Below are positions 1 to 10,900 of a stretch of DNA of 64,000 bases, in pieces. A program made the translations under genes and the position numbers. The notes beneath the pieces were generated by a model. The model was not told the origin of the DNA, searched no databases, and saw only the letters and a program-made list of their open reading frames with translations. The stretch lies in the NCBI GenBank assembly GCA_024195265.1, contig JAJLRJ010000013.1, positions 16,748,162-16,812,161 on the forward strand, given 5' to 3'. The DNA is from Dendrophyllia cribrosa. Lineage: Eukaryota > Cnidaria > Anthozoa > Scleractinia > Dendrophylliidae. The stretch's first letter is position 1; every line of letters starts with the position of its first letter.

Positions 1-112
1 CAAATATCCAAGCGTATTACACAGTAGATTTGCCGTATCACACCTTAGCATCCCGGTTTTAAGACACAAGCTATTATAAATACTAGAATTATAGTCGAAT
101 AATAAATCCCTT

Positions 113-246
113 ATTCGATGGTTTAACAGATAATGTGTACAGACATTTTACTTATTGCTCGCATTTTTTCTCGCCCCTGTGGGGCTCGAAAAAATACTAA
201 GCAGCTAGTAAAATATCTGATTGTGTTATCTGTTAAACCATCGAAA
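113..246. repeat. 130-base imperfect hairpin
   Basis: The outer 19 bases of the stem (115-133 and 226-244) are perfectly complementary. Pairing continues inward with mismatches to a tight CCCC-TGT-GGGG turn near 176-184. No target-site duplication is evident. It could be a small foldback MITE or a transcribed hairpin. Confidence 0.6.
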
Positions 247-356
247 AGGTGTAAATATTATTGTGCTCAAAAGCATTCAGAAAATTATTATCTTAGACAC
301 TGTTTATTGCTCGCTTGATATCTATGTATCTACTAATAATAGTTTCTATTTTTCAG

Positions 357-447
357 TAATAATAGCGGTAATGTTGTAGACATTACAGGTTCTTATATAG
401 ATCAGTCATCAGATGAAGATGACAATATCGTAAAATGCAGGTTATAA
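357..447 (+). CDS. possible 3'-terminal exon, unknown protein
   Basis: A pyrimidine-rich stretch ending in TTTTTCAG at 350-356 is followed by an open frame that ends in TAA at 445-447. It encodes an acidic tail including SSDEDDNIVKC. This is what a terminal coding exon would look like, but no upstream exon is visible because the window starts here. It could be chance. I do not recognise the product. Confidence 0.2.
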
Positions 448-495
448 ACCCTGGACTTATAAAACGTCGTAAGGGCTTTTAGTTGGGCTAAAAAG

Positions 496-496
<1 letters not shown>

Positions 497-528
<32 letters not shown>
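497..528 (+). repeat. poly-G tract of 32 bases
   Basis: An uninterrupted run of 32 G lies between a C at 496 and CTTATAA. TTATAA also occurs shortly upstream (about 443-448 and 459-464). Such a run is prone to slippage and quadruplex formation, and its length in the assembly may not be exact. Confidence 0.9.
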
Positions 529-1093
529 CTTATAACCGTAAACGTTTAAGGTACTGTAACACTTTATATCTGATACTTTTGTAATACACTGTATTCATGT
601 AAATGGTCAGCATTCTTCAATTTCATATAGGTTACAAACAGTATTTTTATTGTCGCTTTTTTATCCTACTGTAGACTCTGTACGAGTGGATAGATGGCAG
701 ATGCCATGAAGCCATTGCAGATGACACTGACCACAGTTTGCCCTAGCTGGTTTGACCACGGGAACAAGGTCTTCCAGGCGCTTCAGGAAGTGGTTCTTGC
801 TCCATGACTTTTGGCCTCATTGAAATATTATGTCAATTTCAGGTAAGAAACATATCAGCTATTTATGTGCCGGCAAAAAATATAATGTATTATGGTTTTA
901 TGGGGAAATGGTTATCTTATTATTTTATTTCTTACAATGCACGAATTACAATTTCAGACACACTGGATTGTTGGAAACAGTGAATAGCCTTCATTGATGT
1001 ATACTACAAAGAGATGCGCTTTGGGGTATGTCACACTTTTATTACTATGGCATAGGTTTATCAACACCCAGCCCTCTCAAGTTGTTTTGTACA

Positions 1094-1256
1094 AGTGGGC
1101 AGGACGGCAAGAGTTATATAGCAGTCAACATAACCAGCTGAGAGCCAATTTTAAGCGGGCTGAACAACATCATTACCTTTTGAGATAAATCTAACAGAAC
1201 TCAAAAAGGAGGGGGTGGAGGGGGCATGGGAAAAAGACAAAAGCTAAAAAAATGTG
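1094..1256 (+). repeat. intronic direct repeat, copy 1 (copy 2 at 1535-1701)
   Basis: About 165 bases beginning AAGTGGGCAGGA recur at 1535-1701 with only a few substitutions. Both copies contain the same TTATATAGCAGTC, GAGATAAATC and GGAGGGGGCATGGG segments. The minisatellite at 1453-1530 abuts the second copy. The arrangement suggests a local duplication inside the intron. Confidence 0.8.
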
Positions 1257-1452
1257 CCGCAAACATTTTTTTTTTTGATGTGAAAATTTTTTTCTTTTTT
1301 TTAATCAAAACTTTATTACTTCAATGACAGAAAATTACAATGAATAAAAGGATACATACACATACAAACAAAAACAAATAAAAGATAGAAGATTACATGA
1401 AAGTTGGTGCAAGCACATATTACATAATGATGATAATAATGGGCTGGGGTGT

Positions 1453-1530
1453 GGGCAAGGAGGGCGGGCAAGGAGGGCGGGCAAGGAGGGCGGGCAAGGA
1501 GGGCGGGCAAGGAGGGCGGGCAAGGAGGGC
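1453..1530 (+). repeat. 13-bp GC-rich minisatellite
   Basis: About six copies of the 13-base unit GGGCAAGGAGGGC lie in tandem; the last is slightly altered. Because 13 is not a multiple of 3, the Pro/Leu-rich frames on the minus strand and the Gly-rich frame on the plus strand are repeat artefacts, not genes. Confidence 0.85.
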
Positions 1531-2194
1531 TGGCAAGTGGGCAGGAGGGCAAGAGTTATATAGCAGTCAACATAACCAGCTGAGAGCCAATTTTAAGCGG
1601 GTGGAACAACATCATTACCTTTTGAGATAAATCTAACAGAACTCAAAAAGGAGGGAGTGGAGGGGGCATGGGAAAAAGGCAAAAGCTAAAAACATGTGCT
1701 CCAAACATGCCTTTCATTCATCTGTAGATAATGCTGTTGTGCAATTTTTTTTATATTTGAATGACTTATAAATTAGATTTTAGGTACAAGGCATTTAAAG
1801 CAAGGAAGATGTGTGCCATACACCACAACTACCATCTCTATCGACCAGCCGAGTGTGATGAATCAGGGCAAACAAGATTTATCAGGAAGTACAATCAACG
1901 CACAAAACATTGGGATGTTGTTGTGCATAAAGCTGACAAAGACTATTCGTTCAAGATGCATCAAAATGATCCTGGGTGCATGCAAGACTATATGGAAATG
2001 TCTATGAATGATACGAGACGCATTGCACCCACTATTGCAAGTACAAATCCTTTGCCTTGGTAGAAAGGCATAGGAGCCAGTTTTTGCTAAGGCAGAATGA
2101 AAATGCTTCCAGTACCTGAGACTTTATATCTTCTTCAAGACGAAGATGCATGCACAATTATAGTCAAGAGTGTTGGTAAGGTTACTGATTTAAA

Positions 2195-2213
2195 CCCCCC
2201 CCCCCCCCCCCCC
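2195..2213 (+). repeat. poly-C tract
   Basis: A run of 19 C. It lies about 1.7 kb from the poly-G run at 497-528, on the other side of the decayed gene. Confidence 0.9.
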
Positions 2214-2630
2214 AGTGTTGAACTCTCCATTCCCACAATAGATTATGGAGGCTTGAAATGTTCTAACGTTTTTTTTTTATTATTATTTATTGAAACTAAA
2301 ATGCAAAACTACTTACAAATTAAAGCTAAATTACGTCACATTATTTACTTACATGTTACTATATTACCCTTAGCCTTACGTACCTTTTGCTTACAAAATA
2401 CATACACACACACACACACAAAAAAAAAAAAATATATTAATAAAAAAACTACCAGTTATAAGAAAGAGGTTAAAAGTGCGATTATAGAGCAGTTTAGGAG
2501 CCTCCAAGGAAGATAGGCCGGTGAAAAACAAAAGATACGTCTTTGCTGAAAAAAAGAAAACAAAACATACGATAGAAAAAACAACACGGTGAAAGATGTC
2601 AGGGGAAAGTTTGGAGAGAAACAATCATAG

Positions 2631-3203
2631 TTACTCTAGGGATAGTGGTTCAAAATCTTTTTTGTGTAGTTTGAGATAAGCTTTAAAGCTTTCTATAAAT
2701 GGGAGATTCTCCTTACATCTGCAGATCCAAATGAAGAATCTAGCCAATAAGAAAAGGAAGTTAATACTATTTTTGTGTTTCGATTGATCTGATTTTAGAC
2801 CCAGAGCTAGAGTGTTGTCGAGAGCGAGGTTTTGTGGGACAAAGTTACGATACTTTAAAAGAGAATCAAATGTTTTCCAAAAGAATTGTGTTTTATTGCA
2901 AGACCAAAACAGATGAAGATTTTTTTCAGGTTCTTCTTGGCAAAAGGTACATTTATCATCCTCTTTGAAACCCATTTTAAATAGAGATATATTTGTGGCC
3001 AGAGATTGATGTAAATATCTGAAGTGAAATTCAATAAGTTTTGTGCTTTTTGTACATTTTTTTGCAATCTGATAAGCGACGTTCCATTTTAAATCGCATT
3101 GAAATTCATTGCACCACTTCTGCTGACTGGGTATTAGGAGTTTGGTTTTCCCTTCTAATAGTCGTTGATAGGCTAGTCTGCTGGGTTTTTTGGTTGCTTT
3201 CAT
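2631..3203 (-). pseudogene. LINE ORF2 C-terminal region with zinc-knuckle motif
   Basis: This 190-codon open frame is the last part of the LINE reverse-transcriptase polyprotein. It contains EFHFRYLHQSLATN followed by a CCHC motif, C-x2-C-x7-H-x4-C, starting CTFCQEE. In L1/Tx1 elements this region follows the reverse transcriptase and contributes to RNA binding. It is continuous with the degraded frames upstream at 3596-3847 and 5575-5934. No intact start codon is expected here. Confidence 0.75.
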
Positions 3204-3836
3204 GGCCGTTAGAAAAGTTTCTTCTTTTGTCTCGTTGTTTTTTATGTTTGGTTTTTGGGTTCTCCAGAGTGTTTTGATAGAGGATGTTATCCAATAGAAA
3301 GTGAGAGGGTTAACTTTGATGAAATATTTATTTTCAAATTCTTCTACCGTAAAAAAAAAACATTTGGTTTCTCTTTGATGAGTTGACTAACAGAAGAAAT
3401 CCCTTTTTGATACCAAGATTTATAGAAGACCAGTTTGTTCATAATTCTAATCAGTGAGTTTTGCCATAAGCTTTGTGCAAAAAAAGGATTCGGTCGACGT
3501 TATTTTTTCTTGATAATTTAATTCAGTCCAAATTTCTATAACCTCTTTTAGAAACGGGCTTAGAGTTTTCGATATTTTTTTAGTGTCTGCCATATTTAAA
3601 TTGCTAAAAAGAGCAGGGCCTCCGAGGTTATCTGCTTCAAAGTCAAAGAAAAGTTTCCATTGCTCTTACAATTTTCGTCGAGATATTTCTTTATCCAGAT
3701 GGATTTTAGAGCTTTGTTAAAAGATGAGATGTCTATCATTTTGAGGCCTCCATTTTGAAGATCCCTTATTATTACATTTCGTTTAATTTTGTCCCCTTTG
3801 CTGTTCCAAAGGAAGTCAAAGAAAAGATCATTTAAT

Positions 3837-3861
<25 letters not shown>

Positions 3862-3868
<7 letters not shown>

Positions 3869-5576
3869 CTTATCCCTTAAACGGAAAAAAACTAACGGCT
3901 AACGCACGGATAGCTAACGGCCTTCAAAGCGTTCTAACAGTCGACGAAAGCATTCTAACGGATAGCTTGAAGCATTAAATGCTTCTGTTGATTCGTCTAA
4001 CAGATAGCTTGAAGCGTTTAACGGTATGACAAATTCATCTAACCGATAGCTTGAAGCATTTAACGGTATGGCAAATTCATCTAACGGATAGCTTGAAGCG
4101 TTTAACGGTATGACAAATAAATCTAACGGATAGCTTGAATCATTTAACAGTATGGCAAATTCGTCTAACGGATAGCTTGAAGCATTTAACAACGCTTCGG
4201 CAAATTTGTCTAACGGATAGCTCGATAGTTTCGAAAAGGAACGGCTTCCGAGAATAATTATTTATCAGACTGTACCGACGGAAAATATTCAGAGCGCTAT
4301 AGCTTTCGAAACATTTTTCCGACTCAGGAAATAATTGCGCTGGATAATCTTCCATAATAAAACAGCTAGTTTTTCTCTCCCAGAAATGTTATCTAGCATC
4401 TGTTTGGCCAGACACGAGCAAGATTCAAGCCAGACAACAGTCCCGCTCTTAAAACGAGCAAGAATCAAGTGACGAATGTTTTTCTCACTTAGACTGGAGA
4501 TCACGCGGATGGATCGATGGAACGCTTGCAAAACCAAATGCGGCTTATGTTTATTCCCAGCCCGAAGACACTCCAAACTTTCTGTGATGTTTTAGCGCAG
4601 TGGAATACTTGGAAATGAAGGCTGAGAGTTTGGAAAAGCTTAATCTTAATTTGGCGAGCGAAACCACAAAGAAAACAGAGGATGTTTAGAAGCGCATAGT
4701 CTGTGCCAGCGTGTTTTCGGGTTTCAAATTACCTTTTTGACATATGCAAATTTGGTGCACTTTTACCATTTTTCCCAAGGGACCGCCAAGCGTCTTTTTT
4801 ACCGACAACTGCAACAAACTTCAAAGGGTTTAATTTTTTTTCTGCTGCCCAACTTTCCCTACTGTCTTTAACTTCGATTATAATTTTTAGTTCCATTCAA
4901 GATTTATTTTAACAATAAGTAAACTTGAAGTGCAGAAAGTATTTTACACATGAATTTTGCGTGACTACTGCACTTGGGACTCCGGGCTGCTTGTTTACAT
5001 TCCGCGAGCGAGCAGCGAAAAAAGAATTAATGTTTTGCAGTCTCATAAAAGAAATCACGTTTATCATTCCCTGGCCTCAAAGTCAAAACATTGCTCGATT
5101 CAAATAATTGGTAAAACGAGCGTGACTAGTACTATTACTTTGTCTTCTCGCGGACTGCTTGCTACGAATTACCGCCAGTCTGTCTGTCGTTCAGCCACTC
5201 GACATTCACGGCGAGCCGTTCGAAAGAATCATTTTGCCGTTCGATAATGAACGTATCAGTGAAAGCGACTCTTCTTAGACTGTTTATAATTATGGATTAT
5301 TGGACGAAACTTCGCTCCGTTTTCAACGAGTATTGCTGGGATGTTAGATTTATACCATGGAAATAGTAAGTGAAGGTTGCCGTCACTGAATGCCAAAAGC
5401 TAAGCAAACGAAAAGCGCTATCACCTCTAGAACAGTCATTTCCAGCACCTCTTGAACGGGTGCTGGGATAATTCTAACGTTCAGGCTAGTCCTAACGGAT
5501 GCCAAACTTTAGCTAACGGATGTTAATTCTTTGCTAACGGTTACAGTATTCGATCTAACGGTTCAATACTAACGCT
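3862..5576. mobile_element. 1.7-kb CTAACGG-rich insert inside the LINE
   Basis: The sequence between the two halves of the minus-strand LINE has a different composition. It carries many copies of CTAACGG, all on the plus strand, clustered at both ends (about 3880-4225 and 5475-5560). The 9-base word ACTAACGCT occurs at both ends (3862-3870 and 5568-5576). Roughly 70 codons of reverse transcriptase expected between the flanks are missing, so arrival was not a clean transposition. The middle (4240-5450) shows no recognisable protein. I do not know the element family. Confidence 0.5.
3955..4230 (+). repeat. 42-bp minisatellite
   Basis: Units starting CTAACGGATAGCTTGAAGC occur at 3955, 3997, 4039, 4081, 4123, 4165 and 4210. 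The spacing is exactly 42 bases except for the last unit (45). Because 42 is divisible by 3, the minus strand reads a repeating 14-residue peptide (LNASSYPLDEFAIP-like). I treat that as a by-product of the repeat. Confidence 0.9.
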
Positions 5577-5991
5577 ATACTAATTTTCGTTCCGGGCAGA
5601 GCTTTTCGTCTGTGCCAGTACATGAACCAATCCATAAAGCTTCTGTTTTATTGCTATTTAGTTTGAGACCTGAAATTTTGGCGAAACTTTCTAAAATGTC
5701 GAGAGCTTTGGTAAGAGATTTTTTGGAGCCATCAAGAATCAGGGTGGTATCGTCGGCGTATTGACTTAATTTAATCTCGTTCCCTTCGAGACGTAGACCT
5801 TTAATATCAGAGTTTTTCCGGATCGCGTTAGCGAGAATCTCGACTGAAAGGATGAAAAGATATGGAGAGAGAGGACAGCCCTGCCGAACACCCCTATGGA
5901 CAGAGAAAAAGTCGCTGGCCCAGCCATTATTCAAAACACAGCTTTCCGAACTTTGATAGAAGGTTTTAAACCATTGGAGAAATGTTCTAAC

Positions 5992-6480
5992 TTTGAGTCT
6001 GCCTTCCCAACTACTTTTGTTTGTGATTGTAGATTATGCTGATATCGAGTGAGTAAATTTGTTCTACCACTAGCAAGAAAAAAAATTGTAAATAAATATA
6101 TATTTTTTAATAATACATTTTTATGGAGTGATACTACTCGGTTCATAAAGCAAATATTTTAGAACAAAACCTCTTCCCATGAACAGTTTTCTGCCTCCAG
6201 GGAGGGACCCTTGAAATTGCAGGGTGTATAATATTGATGACCCTTTCTACTACATGAAACAAATTTAAGGGTACGAAATTATACTCATTTTGCATGGAAC
6301 AGAACAAAGCACAAAGAAATAACTGTCTTGGGCATCATTCACCTCTGACTTCCAAATCCTTTTGGAAGTTTTGTGGTGGTGTCTGATTAGATATCATAAA
6401 GAGGCATTGACTACGTATAAGCTAATAATAGGGTAAAAAATAAATAACTTACAAGAAAAAAAGTGATGTGACAAAGAGAT
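5992..6480. other. no gene recognised
   Basis: This is the genomic flank beyond the LINE target-site duplication. It is AT-rich and has only short chance frames. I see no promoter, RNA gene or repeat in it. Confidence 0.5.
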
Positions 6481-6499
6481 ATATATCAACTGTCCCTGA

Positions 6500-7105
6500 A
6501 ACCCATATAAAAATTCTAGCATACAAGGCGCTAGTCCGTCCTCCCATCGAGTATGCCGCAAAAGTGTGGGATCCGTATACTAAGTCCAACATTTATAATA
6601 GAAAATGGTACAGCGCAGGGCAGCTAGGTTTACCTTAAACAGATATCATCAAACATCTAGCGTCGGTGATAATGTTAGACCAGTTGAGCTGGGAATTGCT
6701 AGAGAGCAGAAGGAGGGTTATGAGGCTATGTATGATGTTCAAAATTCACCACAATCTTGTTGCTCCAGATGGGTTGGATAGAATGGAACCAATGCAAAGG
6801 AAGAGCAGGCACTTTAATTCTTTGAGTTACAAAGTCCCAAGATCAAAAACGAACTTCCATCTCTACTCCTATTTCCCAAGAACGATCAGAGATTGGAACA
6901 GTCTTCCAGACGATGTAGTGCAAGCATCGACCTAGGCCTCCTTTAAACAGAGGCTTGCCAATCTTGATTACTAGACATGACCACTCCTTTCTTTATTTAT
7001 TGATTTGTTATTAAGTTTTACTGTTATTATGGTGAACGTATATTTTTAACGCTTGCAAAAATCTTCAGAAGTGAAGGAGGCAAGTTTAATGGAAGAAGAA
7101 GAAGA
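6500..7105 (+). mobile_element. 3' end of a CR1/L2-like LINE
   Basis: The plus strand encodes the C-terminus of a LINE reverse-transcriptase protein: LVRPPIEYAAKVWDPYT, then RRRVMRLCMMFKIHHNLV and RTIRDWNSLPDDVVQA. The W[ND]SLP motif near the end is characteristic of CR1/L2/RTE-type ORF2 tails. Stops and frameshifts occur upstream of 6666. The 3' end is marked by a short (GAA)n tail at 7091-7105. The copy is severely 5'-truncated. Confidence 0.75.
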
Positions 7106-7280
7106 CGAACTTTTCAAACTACACAAGATGGTACAACTTTACCTCCAAGGTGCGGGATTGCAGAAAATTGAAATATATACTAATTTGCACCTCATTGAAT
7201 AAGAATAGGGCTCATTGTCTCAATGACTCGTTCTAAAATGAATTGAAAAGAATAGAACCAATTTTCCGCAATCCTGCACA

Positions 7281-7975
7281 TCACTCAACTTTACGATTAC
7301 CCCTGCCCAAATACCCATACTTGTCCAATATAAATTGTCTATATAATCTTTGGCACTTCTTCTTTGTCACTCTTGTTGTCCAGAATTCGCGGATCCCTGC
7401 CACAAGCTCTTCTTTAGTCATCGGCTTAACATGTTTCCGAATGTACCACTTCAACTCGTGCCACAGCAATTCAATAGGGTTTAAGTCAGGACTTTCCGGT
7501 GGTGTTGCCCTCCAACTGATGTTTTTGTCCTTGTAGAACTGCGTGCTTCGCGTACCAAGAAGTGTGCTTTGGGTCATTGTCCTGTTGGAATCTGTGGTCG
7601 GAAGGGGTTTTTGATGAAACGAAGGAGTGATGTTTCCAGTATCTCGCAATACAGCACAGCATCCATAATGCCATCAAAAATCACTAGTGCGGTTGGCCCG
7701 TGCTTGCTTATTCCACCCCACACATGCACCTTTAGGGGATGTTTTGGTTTTGGAGCTGGTTTGTACAATCGAATCGTCGCTCGCTCGATCTCAACAGAGG
7801 AATCGTCAGTGAAGATAATGTTAGCAAAATCATCATTTGTTTCCATTATCGTCTGGCAGAATTCTAAACGCTTTATCTTGTTTGCGTCTCTCACCATTTG
7901 GCAATACCGTGTCTGTGTACAGATGCAGCCTGCCATCTTTCTTGCCCTCTTCAGGGTGTAACTCCAAAAAAAAAA
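7281..7975 (-). pseudogene. Tc1-like transposase, C-terminal two thirds, frameshifted
   Basis: Three overlapping minus-strand frames carry the catalytic DDE core of a Tc1-family transposase: IIFTDDSSVEIE (first Asp), FQQDNDPKHTS (second Asp) and SPDLNPIELLWHELKWYIR (Glu). A VHVWGGIS segment lies between the first two. At least two frameshifts separate them. The frame starts abruptly at the edge of the satellite array at about 7975, so the N-terminal DNA-binding region is lost. An inverted repeat flanks the 3' side (7150-7170 against 7257-7276, GATTGCAGAAAATT-like) and may be remains of the terminal repeat. Confidence 0.85.
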
Positions 7976-10900
7976 AAACAGAAAAAGCATGCACTATGCA
8001 AAAACTGGAAAAAAAAATTCAAACAGTATATCTTTTGCAATGATTGTCAAAATTCGATCGAAAACACTATCACAGCTAATCAGCAGAGATACTTATTCAT
8101 GAGCAAAGCCTGTTACTTCTCTTTTTTTTAAAAGAAAAAAGTTTCACCGTGTCCTTGATTAATTGTGGCGGGCTCAACTGAAAGGAAACACAACAGCGTG
8201 TGCGCTCAGCCAAAAAACTTTTATTGTCAATGCACACCCAATTTAGTGCCACACGCAAGATTGAAAACAAACAGAAAAATGCACTCGCTAGGCAAAAAAT
8301 GGAAAAATTGTTTTGAACAGTATATCTTTTACAATGATTGTCAGAATTCGATTGAAAACTATAACAGTTTTTAAGCACAGCTAATCAGCAGAGACACTTA
8401 TTCATGAGCAAGGCCTGTTACTTTTTTTTTAAGAAAAAAGTGGCACAGCATCCTTGATTAAAGTGCGGCGGGCTCAACTGAAAGGAAACATAACAGTGTG
8501 TGCACTTAACCAAAAAACGTTTGGCAATACACACCCAATTTAGTGCCACATGCATGGTTGAAAACAAACGGAAAAATGCACGCACTCTGCAAAAACTGGA
8601 AAAAATTCAAACAGTATATCTTTTACAATGATTGTCAGAATTCTATCACAGCTAATCAGCAGAGATACTTATTCATGAGCAAAGCCTGTTCCTTTTTTTT
8701 CATAGAAAAAAACTGGCACCGCGTCCTTGATTAATTGCGGCAGGCTCAACTGAAAGGAAACATAACAGTGTGCGCTCAGCCAAAAACTTTTATTGTCAAT
8801 GGACACCCAATTCAGTGCCACATGCATGATTGAAAACAAACAGAAAAATGCACTCGCTAGGCAAAAACTGGAAAAATTGATTTCAACAGTATATCTTTTA
8901 CAATGATTGTAATCAGCAGAGATACTTATTTGCAAGTAAGGCCTGTTACTTTTTTTTTCAAAGAAAAAAGTGGCACCGCGTCCTTGATTAAAGTGCGGTG
9001 GGCTCAACTGAAAGAAAACATAACAGTGTGCGCTCAGCCAAAAAACTTTTATTGTCAATGCACAGCCAATTCAGTGCCACATGCATGGTTCAAAACAAAC
9101 AGAAAAATGCACACTCTGCAAAAACTGGAAAAAATTCAAAAAGTATATCTTTTACAATTATTGTCAGAATTCGATCGAAAACTATAACAGTTTTCTATCG
9201 CAGCTAATCAGCAGTGATACTTATTCATGAGCAAACCGTTACTTTTTTTTCCAAAGAAAAAAACTGGTACCGTGTCCTTGATTAATTGCGGCGGGCTCAA
9301 CTGAAAGGAAACATAACAGTGTGTGCGCTCAGCCAAAAACTTTTATTATCAATGGACACCCAATTCAGTGCCACGCGCATGATTGAAAACAAACAGAAAA
9401 ATGCACTCGCTAGGCAAAAACTGGAAAAATTGTTTTGAACAGTATATCTTTTACAATGATTGTCAGAATTCGATTCCAAACTATAACAGTTTTCAATGAC
9501 AGCGAATTGGCAGAGATACTTATTCACGAGCAAGGCCTGTTACTTTTTTTTCAAAGAACAAAAGTTGCACCACGTCCTTGATTAAATTGCGGCGGGCTCA
9601 ACTGAAAGGAAACATAACAGTGTGTGCACTCAACCAAAAAACTTTTGGCAATGCACACCCAACTTAGTGCCACACGCATGGTTGAAAACAAACGGAAAAA
9701 TGCACGCACTCTGCAAAAACTGGAAAAAATTTCAAACAGTATATCTTTTACAATGATTGTCAGAATTCTATCACAGCTAATCAGCAGAGATACTTATTCA
9801 TGAGCAAAGACTGTTCCTTCTTTTTTTTTTTCAAAGAAAAAAACTGGCACCGTGTCCTTGATTAATTGTGGCAGGCTCAACTGAAAGGAAACATAACAGT
9901 GTGTGCGCTCAGCCAAAAACTTTTATTGTCAATGGACACCCAATTCAGTGCCACGCGCATGATTGAAAACAAACAGAAAAATGCACTCGCTAGGCAAAAA
10001 CTGGAAAAATTGATTTCAACAGTATATCTTTTACAATGATTGTAATCAGCAGAGACACTTATTCGCGAGTAAGTCCCATTCCTTTTTTTTTCAAAGAAAA
10101 AAAGTGGCACCGCGTCCTTGATTACAGTGCGGCTACAAAGGATACAAAATATGTTAATAACTATCTACAAATGTTTGAACTATGATAGTTTTCCTAAATA
10201 TCTTAGAGACATGTTTAGTCTGCGTCAGTCAGAATACTTTTTTAGAGGTACTAATATTTTATCACTATGCAAACCTGTTACCACTACTTTTGGTCTCAAC
10301 TCCTTTCGTTACTTTGCATCTAAGACCTGGAACTCCTTACCTAATAATGTAAGATCTGAGCCTACTTTAACTAGTTTTAGAAGACTTCTTAAAGTAATAT
10401 CTTTTTAGACGTGATTGTCTTCTATACTTCTTGAATTTTAAAATGTGATCTAACCAATGTATTAGTTTTAATTAGTATAGAAAAATATGTATATAGTGTA
10501 AATATTTATTTATTTTTTATTTTATTTTTTTTTGTAAATTTTATTTTTTGCTTTCTTATATGTTATTTTACTCGAAGAAATTAGCTTCACAAGCTACACT
10601 TAAATTCGAGTTAAAATAAAGTTAATGTATGTATGTATGTATGTATGTATGCGGCGGGCTCAACTGAAAGAAAACATAACAGTGTGCACTCAGCCAAAAA
10701 CTTTTATTGTCAATGCACAGCCAATTCAGTGCTACACGCATGGTTCAAAACAAACAGAAAAATGCACACACACTGCAAAAACTGGAAAAAAATTCAAACA
10801 GTATACATGTATCTTTTACAATGATTGTCAGAATTCAATCAAAAACTATAACAGTTTTCTATCGCAGCTAATCAGCAGTGATACTTATTCATGAGCAAAG

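Larger units (their letters stand above)
675..2063 (+). pseudogene. decayed multi-exon gene of an uncharacterised animal family
   Basis: Three exons can be traced with GT-AG borders: 675-842 (acceptor CTACTGTAG, donor GTAAGAAAC), 958-1025 (acceptor TTTCAG, donor GTATGTC) and 1794-2063 (acceptor ATTTTAG). They read through YEWIDGRCHE, SWFDHGNKVFQALQ, HTGLLET, TTKRCALG, then YKAFKARKMCAIHHNYH and, near the stop, DTRRIAPTIA. From memory this order (W..G/ALQ..V, HTG.LE, KR, IxHN, then a basic repeat and a DPRR-like tail) matches a multicopy uncharacterised family in cnidarians and fish, probably transposon-related. Exon 1 carries a frameshift near 740 and an in-frame TGA, and exon 2 carries a stop and a frameshift. 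The copy is therefore dead or poorly assembled. The second intron holds a duplicated block and a minisatellite. Confidence 0.5.
2268..5978 (-). mobile_element. 5'-truncated L1/Tx1-type LINE with 13-bp target-site duplication
   Basis: On the minus strand, reverse-transcriptase coding runs from about 5978 to 5577. It includes RGVRQGCPLSPYLF and the catalytic YADD box in QYADDTTLIL. After a foreign insert (3862-5576) it resumes with FFDFLWNSKG at 3847-3596 and ends with a zinc-knuckle-like tail CTFCQEEPEKNLHLFWSC and a stop at 2631. The C-x2-C-x7-H-x4-C spacing is the same as in the L1-type element at 60-64 kb. An A-rich tail reads as T on the plus strand at about 2268-2278. The 13-base sequence GAAATGTTCTAAC flanks both ends (2255-2267 and 5979-5991), as expected for target-primed reverse transcription. 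Several frameshifts make it inactive. Confidence 0.85.

Noticed and set aside
1316..1552. Pro/Leu-rich and Gly-rich frames on both strands
   Set aside because: They are produced by the 13-bp minisatellite.
3914..4192. 14-residue repeat protein on the minus strand
   Set aside because: It is explained by the 42-bp tandem repeat, whose length is a multiple of three; no coding context is seen.
1453..4230. CRISPR-like arrays (regularly spaced repeats)
   Set aside because: The units are contiguous tandem repeats without unique spacers, in a eukaryotic genome.
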